DNA from: Thalassobius sp965218685
GTDB lineage: Bacteria > Pseudomonadota > Alphaproteobacteria > Rhodobacterales > Rhodobacteraceae
Direction: 5' to 3'
Length of the DNA: 64,000 bases
Assembly: GCF_965218685.1 (NCBI RefSeq)
Contig: NZ_OZ244657.1
Coordinates: forward strand, 3,162,001 to 3,226,000
The notes under the pieces were generated by a model. It saw only the letters and a list, made by a program, of their open reading frames with translations, did not search any database and was not told the DNA's origin. This document shows, in pieces, positions 33,579-42,365 of the stretch (position 1 is the first letter of the stretch; each line of letters starts with the position of its first letter). The translations under genes were made by a program, and so were the position numbers.

Positions 33579-34847
33579 TCAGCCGAACATATCATTAGTG
33601 ATACCGGCGTACCAGCCTACCGATTCCTCGTATGTCGCCTTGCGCAGTGCGGCATCTTCGCCCGTTTTGCTGATAAAACCATCAACTTTGGCGATTTTCT
33701 CATCCGTGGCCTGGTAGGACGCGCCCACTTTGATGCCATCATCAGTGTCGATCAATGACCAACAAGTATTAGAGAACTTCGCCGGGAACACCTTCGATCC
33801 GGTTAGCGCGCCGCGTACGGCCATGGCTGCCACCTTGGCTTGGCTATTGGCCGAGAAGCCGGATTTCGGCATGTCACCCTGGTTCGTCGCATCGCCCAGA
33901 ACGTGGATGTTCGGGTCAATGCGGCTTTGCATGGTGTGGCCCGAAACGGGCGCCCAGTTGCCTTCGGTGATGCCGGCCATGTCGCAGATTTTGCCGGCCT
34001 TCATCGCGGGGATCACGTTGCAGGCGTCAACCTTGGTCACCTCGCCGTCAATGCTGACGGTCATTTCGTCCGCATTCACCTCGACATTGCCACCCCCGAA
34101 ATCGGGGCCGACCCATTCGATCATCCCGTCATAGTGGTTCGCCCAGCCTTCCTGGAACAGCGCCATTTTCGAGAATTTCGGCTTGGGATCGGCAATCAGG
34201 ATTTTCGCCGTCGGGTTAATGTTCTTCAGCAGATGCGCGACCATGCTGACCCGCTCGTATGGGCCGGGCGGGCAACGGAAGGGGTTCGGCGGCGCGATCA
34301 TCGCAAAGGTCCCGCCCTGAGGCATCGCCTCGATCTGCGCTTTCAGCAGTTCGGTCTGCGAGCCTGCCTTATAGGCATGGGGCATCTTGTTCTGCTTGGT
34401 CACGTCCCAGCCGGGCACCGCGCCGTCAACGAAATCGATGCCGGGCGACAGGATCAGGCGGTCATAGGGCAGCTTGGCCCCGCCCGCCAGCGACACGGTT
34501 TTCGCGTCGTTATCAATACCCACGGCCCAGTCATGCACCACGTTCACGCCATACTGGCTGGCCAGGGTGCCATAGCTGTGCCCGATCGAGCTCAGCTGGC
34601 GGAAGCCGCCAATATACAGGTTCGAGAAGAAGCAGGTGTAGTACTGCCGCGTGGGTTCCACCAAAGTGACGTCAATCGCACCCTTGCTGTCTTTGGCGAT
34701 GTAACGCGCGGCCGTGGCCCCGCCAGCACCCCCACCGACGATCACCACACGCGGTTTGCCGTGGCTGCCCGCACGTACGGCGGGCGCAGACAGCGCGGCC
34801 GCGGCGGCAACACCAGTCCCGATAAAAGCTCTTCTGTTGAATGTCAT
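33579..34847 (-). CDS. soxF: SoxF, flavoprotein of sulfide dehydrogenase (FCSD-type)
   Basis: A 422-residue periplasmic FAD protein with a Tat signal (NRRAFIGTG). The FAD Rossmann motif is VVIVGGGAGGATAARYI. FCSD-family redox and FAD-binding segments include YYTCFFSNLYIGG and NPFRCPPGPYERV, which supply the two cysteines of the active disulfide; a C-terminal NTCWSLI and the FCSD domain follow. It oxidises sulfide and passes electrons to the SoxE cytochrome encoded just upstream. It is the last gene of the sox run; soxG and soxH, found in some Paracoccus clusters, are not next to it. Confidence 0.95.
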   Translation of the reverse strand: MTFNRRAFIGTGVAAAAALSAPAVRAGSHGKPRVVIVGGGAGGATAARYIAKDSKGAIDVTLVEPTRQYYTCFFSNLYIGGFRQLSSIGHSYGTLASQYGVNVVHDWAVGIDNDAKTVSLAGGAKLPYDRLILSPGIDFVDGAVPGWDVTKQNKMPHAYKAGSQTELLKAQIEAMPQGGTFAMIAPPNPFRCPPGPYERVSMVAHLLKNINPTAKILIADPKPKFSKMALFQEGWANHYDGMIEWVGPDFGGGNVEVNADEMTVSIDGEVTKVDACNVIPAMKAGKICDMAGITEGNWAPVSGHTMQSRIDPNIHVLGDATNQGDMPKSGFSANSQAKVAAMAVRGALTGSKVFPAKFSNTCWSLIDTDDGIKVGASYQATDEKIAKVDGFISKTGEDAALRKATYEESVGWYAGITNDMFG

Positions 34848-34880
34848 AAGTCTTCCTCCCTTATGAGTGACGGACCTTGT

Positions 34881-35597
34881 TCATCCTTCAAGATCCTTGA
34901 AGTACGCGGCCAGGGCCGCAATCTCTTCGTCCGACAAGCGGCCGGCCATCATCTGCATCACCGGATGAGGACGGATCTTGCGTTTGTAGGCATGCATGGC
35001 GATGACGAAATCTTCGACCGGCCAATGCGTGATCGAGGGGATGCCCTCGTCGGCCCCGCTGCGCTGGTGGCAGGTGGTGCATTCGCTGGCCAAGTATTCG
35101 CCATAGTCAGGGTCCCCGACAATGGCCAGAATTTCCGGCGGCAATTCCACCTCGGGTGGGACCTGCGTCGGCTGCGCCTCGGGGATGTTGGCCGGGTTGT
35201 CCGAGAACTGACGCAGATAGGCCAGCACATCGCGACGATCCTGCTCGTCCTTTAGCCCTCGAAAACTCATCCGGGTACCGGTCACCAGCGCCTTGGGGTT
35301 TTCCAGATAGGCGTCCAGCTTGTCCAACGACCAGACCAGCCCATCGGCACCCGCGCGGCGCAAACCCTTGGAGTATTTGAAATCTTCGCTGACGGTCGCA
35401 GCCTTGCGCCCGAAAATGCCGTTCAGATGCGGCCCGACCCGGTTCTTGGCCCCCTGCCCCACCTGGTGGCAACCAGAGCATTTCTTGAATACCTTGGCTC
35501 CGTTTTCCACATCGCCGATCTGGTCGGCCATCGCGGCAGAGCTGACAAAGATCAATCCGGCAACCAGCCCGGCGGACTTGATCCATTTGGTGAACAT
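34881..35597 (-). CDS. soxE: SoxE, diheme c-type cytochrome
   Basis: A 238-residue periplasmic cytochrome with a Sec signal (MFTKWIKSAGLVAGLIFVSS, cleavage near AMA-DQ). Haem-binding motifs are CSGCH in an N-terminal class I domain and CTTCH in the second domain. It pairs with SoxF to accept electrons from sulfide. GGGAGACGCG precedes ATG 35597; the upstream extension is rejected because it lacks protein-like composition. Confidence 0.93.
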   Translation of the reverse strand: MFTKWIKSAGLVAGLIFVSSAAMADQIGDVENGAKVFKKCSGCHQVGQGAKNRVGPHLNGIFGRKAATVSEDFKYSKGLRRAGADGLVWSLDKLDAYLENPKALVTGTRMSFRGLKDEQDRRDVLAYLRQFSDNPANIPEAQPTQVPPEVELPPEILAIVGDPDYGEYLASECTTCHQRSGADEGIPSITHWPVEDFVIAMHAYKRKIRPHPVMQMMAGRLSDEEIAALAAYFKDLEG

Positions 35598-35780
35598 ACG
35601 CGCGTCTCCCTTGTGCGGCCCCAAATCGGAACCACTGTCTTTCATGTCTCCGGGAGAGCGAAGGGCCAACAAAACCCGCAACCGCGCAAAACGCAGCCCC
35701 AAGGTTGTTCGTGCAAATGCTGGCATGGCCTCCTCCCGGTCTTACCAACGTTTTGGACCACGCCCCTCAACATGGTCTTA

Positions 35781-35806
35781 AAGGGGGCAGGAAACCCGCC
35801 CCCCTT
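35781..35806 (-). terminator. intercistronic hairpin between soxD and soxE
   Basis: On the minus strand AAGGGGGGC pairs with GCCCCCTT around a nine-base loop, in the 218-base gap after soxD, ending in a short T run. It is probably an attenuator lowering soxEF relative to soxCD or stabilising the upstream message. Confidence 0.6.
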
Positions 35807-35815
35807 ACCTGGCGC

Positions 35816-36877
35816 TTATTGCGACAGGGATTTCAGATATTCCGTGATCGCCACGATGTCGTTTTCCTTTTTCAGGCCGGCAAAGGACATCTTGGTTTTC
35901 TTCACGAATGTCTTGGGCTTGGCCAGAAACTGAGCCATGGTTTCTTCGTTCCAGACGGTGCCTTCTTCGCCCATGGTAACCATGGTTTGCGAGTATTTGA
36001 ACCCGTCGATGCTGCCCAGCGTCCGACCCATCACATCATTCAGATGCGGGCCGGTCTTGTTCTTGGCGCCTTCGCCCACCTGATGGCAGGATTTGCACTT
36101 CTTAAAGACCTTCTCACCAGCTTTCACCAGCTCGGGGTCCAGTGCTGCCATGGCGGGTTCGGGCTTGGCTTCTGGTTCGGGCGCAGGGGCGGGTTCGGCC
36201 TTGGCCTCTTCCATCGGAGCTTCGGCCTTGGCCTCGGTAGGCTTATCCTCTTCTGGGGTCACGTCCAGAACAGCTGCGCGCATAGTGATCTTGACCTCAC
36301 CTTCCTTGCAGTTTTCCATGCAAGGCTCGGTCCAGAAATGCTTTTCGCTGGTTTCGCGGTCATCCACGATGAACCCGCCAGCGTTGGGCATTTCCACGTC
36401 CAGAAAGTTCTCGTTCGACAGAACGAAGTCATCCTCGACCAGATAGTTCGAATACAGAATATAGGCGGTGATCGCATAGACATCGTCATCGCTCATGGTC
36501 TGGGCGGCGCCAAACGGCATAGAGCGGCGGACATAGTCATAGACGGTCGACAGGTACGGCCAGTACGACCCCACGGTCTTCAGCGGATCCTTGTCGGCCA
36601 GGCTGCCCTCGCCACCGGCCAGTTTCGGCCAGTTGCCAGCGCCCTCGGCGAACTCACCGTGACAGACGGCACAGTTGTCCACAAAGATCACTTCGCCATC
36701 TTCGACCGAGCCGGAACCAACCGGCAGACCGGTGCCATCGGGCGAAATATCATGATCCCAGGCGGCAACTTCCTCGGGCAGCGCGGGTCGGCCCAGGCCC
36801 ATTTTCCCGGCATAGGCCGGAACGGCGGTCATGGCAGCGATGGCCGAGCCGATCAACAGATTACGATACTTCGACAT
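35816..36877 (-). CDS. soxD: SoxD, diheme cytochrome c subunit of sulfane dehydrogenase
   Basis: A 353-residue periplasmic cytochrome with a signal peptide (MSKYRNLLIGSAIAAMTAVP). The first haem motif is CAVCH, in the conserved SoxD domain. A Pro/Glu/Ala-rich linker follows (about 215-255, with repeated EAKAEPAPAPEPEAK-like units), then a C-terminal cytochrome c domain with CKSCH. It accepts electrons from SoxC during sulfane-sulfur oxidation. The start overlaps the soxC stop by 17 bases, supporting coupled translation. Confidence 0.95.
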   Translation of the reverse strand: MSKYRNLLIGSAIAAMTAVPAYAGKMGLGRPALPEEVAAWDHDISPDGTGLPVGSGSVEDGEVIFVDNCAVCHGEFAEGAGNWPKLAGGEGSLADKDPLKTVGSYWPYLSTVYDYVRRSMPFGAAQTMSDDDVYAITAYILYSNYLVEDDFVLSNENFLDVEMPNAGGFIVDDRETSEKHFWTEPCMENCKEGEVKITMRAAVLDVTPEEDKPTEAKAEAPMEEAKAEPAPAPEPEAKPEPAMAALDPELVKAGEKVFKKCKSCHQVGEGAKNKTGPHLNDVMGRTLGSIDGFKYSQTMVTMGEEGTVWNEETMAQFLAKPKTFVKKTKMSFAGLKKENDIVAITEYLKSLSQ

Positions 36878-38135
36878 TCTCTGCCTCCCCGTCCGCTTTG
36901 ACCCACCAGGTCTGAATGCAGTTGTTGTGGTAGATGGAGTTTTCGCCGCGCACGTCACGCAGCATGTGTTTGGTTGGCTGAACATAACCGGTGTCGTCCA
37001 TGCAGCGGCTTTGCAGCAGCATCTCTTCACCGTTCCATTCGGTATCCAGATAGAAGCGGGTCAAAGCCATAGGCTGACCGGGGTTGGCCAGACGGGCGGT
37101 TTCCCAGGTCTTGCCGCCGTCCTTGGACACGTCCACGCGGGTGATCGCGCCGCGGCCCGACCATGCCAAGCCGGTGATGACCAGCGGGCCATGGCCGTGC
37201 TTGATCGGCGACTGCGGGCTGGGGCTTGTGACGACCGATTTGGCGTCCATGACCCAAGTCCATTTGCGGCTGGTGCCGTCTTCCAGCGTGTCGGTGTATT
37301 TGGAGGTTTCCTCGCGGCTTTCGATGGCCTGATCGGTCACCTCGATGCGGCGGATCCACTTGACCCACATGTTGCCTTCCCAACCGGGAACGACCAGACG
37401 CGCGGGATAGCCGTGCTCTTTGCGCAGCGCCTCGCCGTTGGCCTTGAAGGCGATCATGCAGTCGTCCAGCGCCTTTTCCAGCGGGATCGAGCGCCCGTTC
37501 GAGGACGCATCCGCGCCTTCGACATAGACCCATTTGCCCTCGGGCTTCACGCCGGCCTCTTCCAGCAGCGCACGCAGCGAGATGCCGGAATATTCCATGT
37601 TGTGGATCATCCCGTGGGTGAACTGCGCGCCGTTCAGCTGCGAGCCCGCCCATTCCATGCCGGTGTTGGCCGCGCATTCCAGGAAGAAGGTCCGGTTTTC
37701 ACGCGGGAAGCGCTCCAGATCTTCGTAGGTAAACACCAGAGGCGTATCCACCAGACCGTTGATCATCAGGCGGAAATCTTCCTTCTTCAGATCAATCGCA
37801 CCCGAGTGGTGGCGCTCAAACGCACAGCCCTGCGGGGTGATGGTGCCGTCCAGCGCGTGGATCGGGGTGAAGTTGATCGAGCTGATCGTGTCAGCCGTCA
37901 GCCATTCCACGTTGCGGCGGATCACGTCGCCTTCGTATTGGATCGGCAGACCATAAGGCGTGGCGTCAACGCCGTCGCCCAAGCCCATGGCCCATTCCTG
38001 TTTTTCGGTAATCAACGGGTCTGGTGTCGCCGCACCAGCGGCCCCTGCGCCGGCAACCGCGCCCGCAGTGGACGCCAGCGTGCCTTTCAGGAACGCGCGT
38101 CGCGAGGGCTGTTTACCTTTGAAGCGGACTGTCAT
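36861..38135 (-). CDS. soxC: SoxC, sulfane dehydrogenase molybdenum subunit
   Basis: A 424-residue molybdopterin enzyme of the sulfite-oxidase fold, exported by Tat (SRRAFLKGTLASTAGAVAGA). With SoxD it removes six electrons from the sulfane sulfur bound to SoxYZ, the step that lets thiosulfate be fully oxidised without sulfur globules. The sequence FLECAANTGMEW contains the molybdenum-ligand region (ECAANT), with VVPGWEGNMWVKWIRRIEV and a dimerisation domain later. GGAGG precedes ATG 38135. A SoxR-type operator lies 26 bases further upstream. Confidence 0.97.
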   Translation of the reverse strand: MTVRFKGKQPSRRAFLKGTLASTAGAVAGAGAAGAATPDPLITEKQEWAMGLGDGVDATPYGLPIQYEGDVIRRNVEWLTADTISSINFTPIHALDGTITPQGCAFERHHSGAIDLKKEDFRLMINGLVDTPLVFTYEDLERFPRENRTFFLECAANTGMEWAGSQLNGAQFTHGMIHNMEYSGISLRALLEEAGVKPEGKWVYVEGADASSNGRSIPLEKALDDCMIAFKANGEALRKEHGYPARLVVPGWEGNMWVKWIRRIEVTDQAIESREETSKYTDTLEDGTSRKWTWVMDAKSVVTSPSPQSPIKHGHGPLVITGLAWSGRGAITRVDVSKDGGKTWETARLANPGQPMALTRFYLDTEWNGEEMLLQSRCMDDTGYVQPTKHMLRDVRGENSIYHNNCIQTWWVKADGEAENVEVS

Positions 38136-38160
38136 TTGTCTTTGCCTCCTCTTGAATTCT

Positions 38161-38182
38161 CAAATTCATTTAAGTGAATTTG
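38161..38182. promoter_or_regulatory. ATTC-N8-GAAT operator upstream of soxC
   Basis: CAAATTCA-N6-TGAATTTG is a perfect eight-base inverted repeat matching ATTC-N8-GAAT, the motif reported for SqrR/SoxR-type ArsR repressors. It lies 26 bases before the soxC start, in the soxB-soxC gap, and suggests a separate soxCDEF promoter repressed by SoxR. Confidence 0.75.
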
Positions 38183-38216
38183 TTAAATCGATAAAGTGCC
38201 AGAAGGTCGCGGGGGC

Positions 38217-39914
38217 TTAGGCCCCCACCACTTTCACGTTGTCATGCGGGTTGACGGTTACGGTGCCCATTTTCTTGATGTGGCTTTCGACCACGTCCCA
38301 GATCTGCGGGCCCTCGGTGCCTTCGTTAACGCTGGCCCAGCCGGCAACCTGATAGGTCTTGGCCGGGTCGATCAGCTCGCCTGTTTTCAGCAGGGTCATG
38401 TCACTGATCCGCTCGCCCTGAGGTTTGCTGACGTCGATTTTGTAGCCCATGCCACCGATGCGCACCATGTCGCCGCCCTGCTGATAATACGGGTCCGTAT
38501 TGAACAGGTTGTCGGCCACGTCTTCAAGGATGACATGGATGAATTCACCAGTCATTTCTGTGCGATAGGCCTGACCATAGGTCATCGAAGTCGCGTTCCA
38601 GATGTCTTCGCGAGTGATGTCTTGACCGGGCAGAATACTGGGACCCCAGCGCACACCGGGCGACATGGCGATGTCGGCCTCGCGTTCGCTTAGCAGGGCG
38701 TCACAGATCAGATCATCCCAGGTCCCGTTAAAGTTCCCGCGGCGATACAGCAGACTGTCGGTCTTGCCGATCACCTCGGACATGGCGGCCTCATAGGGCG
38801 CGCGCTGTTCGTCGATTACGGCGGTCACAGCGGCGTCAGGTTCGATCACGTCGCTGAAAATCGGGATCAGCTTGTGGCGGAAGCCCATCATCCGGCCCTC
38901 GCGCACGTCCAGATCAACGCGGCTGACGAATTTACCGTTCGAGCCCGAAGCGATAATGATCGTCTCACCCACCAGCACCGGCTCGGGCAGAGCATCATGG
39001 GTGTGGCCCGACAGGATCACATCGATGCCTTTGACACGGCTGGCCATCTTTTTGTCCACGTCGAACCCGTTGTGGCTCAGCAGCACGACCAGTTCGGCAC
39101 CGGCGGCTTTCACCTCTTCGACGACTTCCTGCATCCGTTCATCCCGGATACCGAACGAGTATTCGGGGAACATCCAGCGCGGGTTGGCGATGGGCATATA
39201 AGGGAAGGCCTGACCGATCACAGCGATCTTCACACCCCCACGCTCGAACATCTTATAAGGAGCGAAATCCTCGGCGGGTTCGTCCCATTCAGCGTCATAG
39301 ATGTTGGCACCCAAAGCCGCAAAAGGCAGATCCTGAACGATCTCGCGCACGCGTTCGCTGCCCAGGGTGAATTCCCAGTGGAAGGTCATCGCATCGGGTT
39401 TCAGCGCGTTCATCACGTTGACCATGTCCTGGCCTTCGGTGTGATAGCAGGTGTAAGAGCCATGCCAGGTATCGCCGCCATCCAGCAGCAGCGCATCAGG
39501 GCGTTCGGCGCGGATCGAGTTGATCACGGTGGACACGCGGTCCAGACCCCCGACTTTGCCATAGGTTTGTGCCAGCGACGAAAAATCATCATAGGTCAGC
39601 GCATAGGCCGAGGCCGAGCCATCCGCGACACCGTACATCTTGCGGAAATCGGCACCGGTGACGTGGGGCACCTGCCCCTTGGCGGCGCCAACACCCAGGT
39701 TGATCTCGGGCTCGCGGAAGTAGATCGGTTTCAGCTGGGCGTGAATATCGGTGACGTGGATCAGCGAGACGTTGCCAAACGTGTCGAACTGCAAAAGCTC
39801 GTCCTGGGTCAGCTTCTGCTGAGCGGCCAGACGGGCCCAATTACCGAAACCAGATGCGCCATACAAGGCGGACGCAGCCATCGAAACCTGAAGAAAGTCG
39901 CGGCGAGAGATCAT
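38217..39914 (-). CDS. soxB: SoxB, thiosulfohydrolase
   Basis: A 565-residue periplasmic di-manganese enzyme with a Tat-type signal (SRRDFLQVS). It hydrolyses the terminal sulfonate from SoxY-bound thiosulfate. It has the metallophosphatase and 5'-nucleotidase C-terminal folds: VSLIHVTDIHAQLKP supplies metal ligands, LLLDGGDTWHGSY the second metal site, VVLLSHNGFDVDKK and DVILSGHTHDALPE the remaining histidines. Length matches the family. Confidence 0.98.
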   Translation of the reverse strand: MISRRDFLQVSMAASALYGASGFGNWARLAAQQKLTQDELLQFDTFGNVSLIHVTDIHAQLKPIYFREPEINLGVGAAKGQVPHVTGADFRKMYGVADGSASAYALTYDDFSSLAQTYGKVGGLDRVSTVINSIRAERPDALLLDGGDTWHGSYTCYHTEGQDMVNVMNALKPDAMTFHWEFTLGSERVREIVQDLPFAALGANIYDAEWDEPAEDFAPYKMFERGGVKIAVIGQAFPYMPIANPRWMFPEYSFGIRDERMQEVVEEVKAAGAELVVLLSHNGFDVDKKMASRVKGIDVILSGHTHDALPEPVLVGETIIIASGSNGKFVSRVDLDVREGRMMGFRHKLIPIFSDVIEPDAAVTAVIDEQRAPYEAAMSEVIGKTDSLLYRRGNFNGTWDDLICDALLSEREADIAMSPGVRWGPSILPGQDITREDIWNATSMTYGQAYRTEMTGEFIHVILEDVADNLFNTDPYYQQGGDMVRIGGMGYKIDVSKPQGERISDMTLLKTGELIDPAKTYQVAGWASVNEGTEGPQIWDVVESHIKKMGTVTVNPHDNVKVVGA

Positions 39915-40020
39915 AGCTCAATAACTCCGAGCGGTTAGAGTGTTCCCAATCCCCTGACGAATACGCCAGAGGTCAGGCCATGAATGGCCTTAAATATCAA
40001 TATGTTGCGATCTTCTTGAA

Positions 40021-40048
40021 GGCAGGAGCGACCAGCGCCGCTCCTGCC
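40021..40048 (-). terminator. intercistronic hairpin between soxA and soxB
   Basis: GGCAGGAGC and GCTCCTGCC form a nine-base stem around a ten-base loop just past the soxA stop, without a T run. It probably protects or attenuates the soxXYZA part of the message. Confidence 0.6.
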
Positions 40049-40054
40049 GATAGA

Positions 40055-40909
40055 TCAGTTACGAACCGAAGGGCCTTCGACCGACAGGCCGTTGCCGCGG
40101 CTAGCGACATACAGTTCCAGCGCAACAAACTCGGCGCTACCGGGGCTGTAGGTTTCGGCGCGGGTGTCACGCACACAGCCTTTGAAACGCGCGTGAACCG
40201 AGTTCAGCTTGGCGTTTTTCAGGCGGTAAGCCGGGAAACCGTTGATCTGGCCCTGGCTCAGGTGGTCTGCACGGATCATGTTGCCATAGTTGTCTTCGTG
40301 GCAGTTCGCACAGGACAATTCCAGCTGACCGGTGCGGGTATAGTACAGTTCTTTGCCCTGCTCCCACGTTGACTCGGCGGGACCGTCGATCGCAACATTG
40401 ACGGGCATTCCGCGCGATTGCAGGCTGATCAGAGCAACCATGTTGGTCAGCTTGCCCGCGGTGTATTTCAGCTTTTCAGCGCCCATACGGTTCTCGCGGC
40501 AGTCGTTGATCTGCATTTCCAGCGTGCGGACCTCTTCGGCCCCGTCGTTCCACTTGGGATAAACGGCGCGCACGCCTTTCATGCTGTCTTCGGCGTCACC
40601 GTGGCAGGATGCGCAGGACTTGCCCTCGGATCCTTCAACGGCGTTCCAGTCATCCATCGCGGCCTCGACCGCCAGCATGCCCGGGTTGTCGAAATCGTCC
40701 GCCTGCATCACCTGAGTGTTATCCGAGCGGAAGTGCCAGCCCGACATCACCTCGTCCAAAGCGTCCGACAGGTGTGCGGGTGCGGCGGTTTTGGTGACAA
40801 GCTCCAGCTCGCCATTTACGACCAGCTTATCGTCGTCTGCGTCGGCAAACGCCATTGCGGGCATTGCCATCGCCAGAGCTGCAACTGCGGTCATGTGCTT
40901 GATTTTCAT
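40055..40909 (-). CDS. soxA: SoxA, diheme subunit of SoxAX cytochrome
   Basis: A 284-residue periplasmic cytochrome with a Sec signal (MKIKHMTAVAALAMAMPAMA). CASCH and CANCH are two haem motifs, the diheme type of SoxA. The reactive cysteine that becomes a persulfide haem ligand is in RFKGCVRDTRAE. With SoxX it couples thiosulfate oxidatively to SoxY. It lies 66 bases after soxZ. Confidence 0.97.
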   Translation of the reverse strand: MKIKHMTAVAALAMAMPAMAFADADDDKLVVNGELELVTKTAAPAHLSDALDEVMSGWHFRSDNTQVMQADDFDNPGMLAVEAAMDDWNAVEGSEGKSCASCHGDAEDSMKGVRAVYPKWNDGAEEVRTLEMQINDCRENRMGAEKLKYTAGKLTNMVALISLQSRGMPVNVAIDGPAESTWEQGKELYYTRTGQLELSCANCHEDNYGNMIRADHLSQGQINGFPAYRLKNAKLNSVHARFKGCVRDTRAETYSPGSAEFVALELYVASRGNGLSVEGPSVRN

Positions 40910-40975
40910 CTAGCTTCCTCCCTGTGGTGTACCTGTCCCGGCCATGCAACGAGCCGAAACAGGTCACCTGAATTA

Positions 40976-41305
40976 TTATGCGATTGCGACCTTCTTCGAG
41001 GTCTCGTAGACCGACCCGTCATCATCGTACCAGGTGAACTTCAGCTCGCCTGCTTCGGGGATTACGGCCTCGAATTCGAAGTAAGGGTTGGTCGAAATCG
41101 CGGGTTCCAGCGTCACGTCGATGACCGACTTGCCGTTGAACTCGCAGGTGAAGCGATTGATGATCGAACGCGGGATGACCGAGCCATCCTTGTTCTTGCG
41201 CTGACCTGATTCCATCTTGTGGCTGATCAGGGTCTTCAGCGTAACGGCTTCGCCTGCTGCGGCCGATTTGGGGGCCTTGACGCGGGGTTTTACACCAGAT
41301 GCCAT
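40976..41305 (-). CDS. soxZ: SoxZ, carrier-complex subunit
   Basis: A 109-residue Ig-like protein (VKAPKSAAAGEAVTLKTLIS, HKMESGQRKNKDGSVIPRSI, FEAVIPEAGELKFTWYDDDG) that wraps SoxY and is exported with it. It has no signal of its own, consistent with export as a SoxYZ heterodimer through SoxY's Tat signal. It lies 21 bases after soxY. Confidence 0.97.
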   Translation of the reverse strand: MASGVKPRVKAPKSAAAGEAVTLKTLISHKMESGQRKNKDGSVIPRSIINRFTCEFNGKSVIDVTLEPAISTNPYFEFEAVIPEAGELKFTWYDDDGSVYETSKKVAIA

Positions 41306-41326
41306 TGTCTTGTCTCCTTGTCCTGA

Positions 41327-41743
41327 TTAGCCGCCGCAGCCGCCGATGGTGACCTTGACGGTCGAGCTGGCCTTGGCGAAGGAACCGTCGGCCATCTTGG
41401 CGATCGCCACGACGTCCTGGGTGCCTGCCAGACGGATACGGGTCGAGGCGGCTTGCGAGCCGGCCAGTTCACCGAAATTGAAGGTCGCAACGCCAGGGGT
41501 CGGGTTGCCGGTGGCCAGCAGCATGATCGCGGTGGCGCCTTCTGCATCGACAGAAATCGGAACGGTGTTGCCGTTTTCAGCAATTTCCGGTGCGGTCAGG
41601 TTAACGCCGCCCTCGGCCACATCTGCTCCACCAGTGAAGGCGGCGATGGCGTCTTCGGATGCTGCGTTGACCTGGATCGGCAGAACGGTCAGAGCCGCTG
41701 CCCCCAGCCCAAGCGCCAGCGTGTCGCGTCTTGAGAATTCCAT
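41327..41743 (-). CDS. soxY: SoxY, sulfur-carrier protein
   Basis: A 138-residue protein with a Tat signal (SRRDTLALGLGAAALTVLPI). The C-terminal swinging arm VTIGGCGG has Cys136 as the covalent attachment point for pathway intermediates. All Sox enzymes act on sulfur bound to this cysteine. It precedes soxZ in the operon, as in other sox clusters. Confidence 0.98.
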   Translation of the reverse strand: MEFSRRDTLALGLGAAALTVLPIQVNAASEDAIAAFTGGADVAEGGVNLTAPEIAENGNTVPISVDAEGATAIMLLATGNPTPGVATFNFGELAGSQAASTRIRLAGTQDVVAIAKMADGSFAKASSTVKVTIGGCGG

Positions 41744-41772
41744 GTTTGTCTCCTTAAGTCTTCAGCCCCTGA

Positions 41773-42246
41773 TCACTCTTTCAGAGTGGACAGGAAAGCG
41801 ATCACATCTTCGATTTGCGCAGCGGACAGCAGCGGGTCCAGCGCGCCCTTGGCGGCTTTGCCGGTGTAGGCGTCGCCGGGGCGAGTGAAGCCATCAACCT
41901 TGTAATACGCGGGCATAACGGTGCCTTCGAAGGTCATTTTCGAGTTCACCAGAATACCGCGCAGCTCGGCGACAGAGCGGTTTTCACCGACGCCATCCAA
42001 AATCGGGCCAACATTGCCCGGGAAGGTCAGATCGGTCCGTGCCTCGATGTTATGGCAGGCAACGCAGTTGCCCTTTTTCTTGTTCGAGAACACGTCGAAA
42101 CCGGCATCTGCATTGCCCGGCGCACCGGTCAGCGAGGCCTCGACGGCCCCATCTTCGGTGAATACTACATCAGCGGGCGCAACCGGATTGGCGAAGGCCG
42201 CCCCGGCAGCAAAACTCGCCACCAGTGTCAGTGTTGTAAGCCGCAT
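41773..42246 (-). CDS. soxX: SoxX, monoheme subunit of SoxAX cytochrome
   Basis: A 157-residue periplasmic cytochrome with a signal peptide (MRLTTLTLVASFAAGAAFAN), haem motif CVACH and a likely Met ligand in GTVMPAYY. It forms the SoxAX complex that starts the cycle. GGGAGG precedes ATG 42246; the ATG four codons upstream is disfavoured. A palindromic operator lies 78 bases upstream. Confidence 0.96.
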   Translation of the reverse strand: MRLTTLTLVASFAAGAAFANPVAPADVVFTEDGAVEASLTGAPGNADAGFDVFSNKKKGNCVACHNIEARTDLTFPGNVGPILDGVGENRSVAELRGILVNSKMTFEGTVMPAYYKVDGFTRPGDAYTGKAAKGALDPLLSAAQIEDVIAFLSTLKE

Positions 42247-42323
42247 GATTCCTCCCATGGATAGTTATTTGGCTGTGCTAGCTCGGTATACCGTAGTTCA
42301 CCGGAACCGCTGGACGCAACAAC

Positions 42324-42343
42324 AAATTCACAGTTGTGAATTT
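42324..42343. promoter_or_regulatory. ATTC-N8-GAAT operator upstream of soxX
   Basis: AAATTCACAGTTGTGAATTT is a nine-base inverted repeat (two-base centre) matching ATTC-N8-GAAT. It lies between the soxW stop and soxX start. In Paracoccus, SoxR binds the equivalent soxW-soxX gap, so this is a strong candidate for the main structural-gene operator. Confidence 0.8.
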
Positions 42344-42365
42344 TTTTATTTATTGCGCAGATAGG

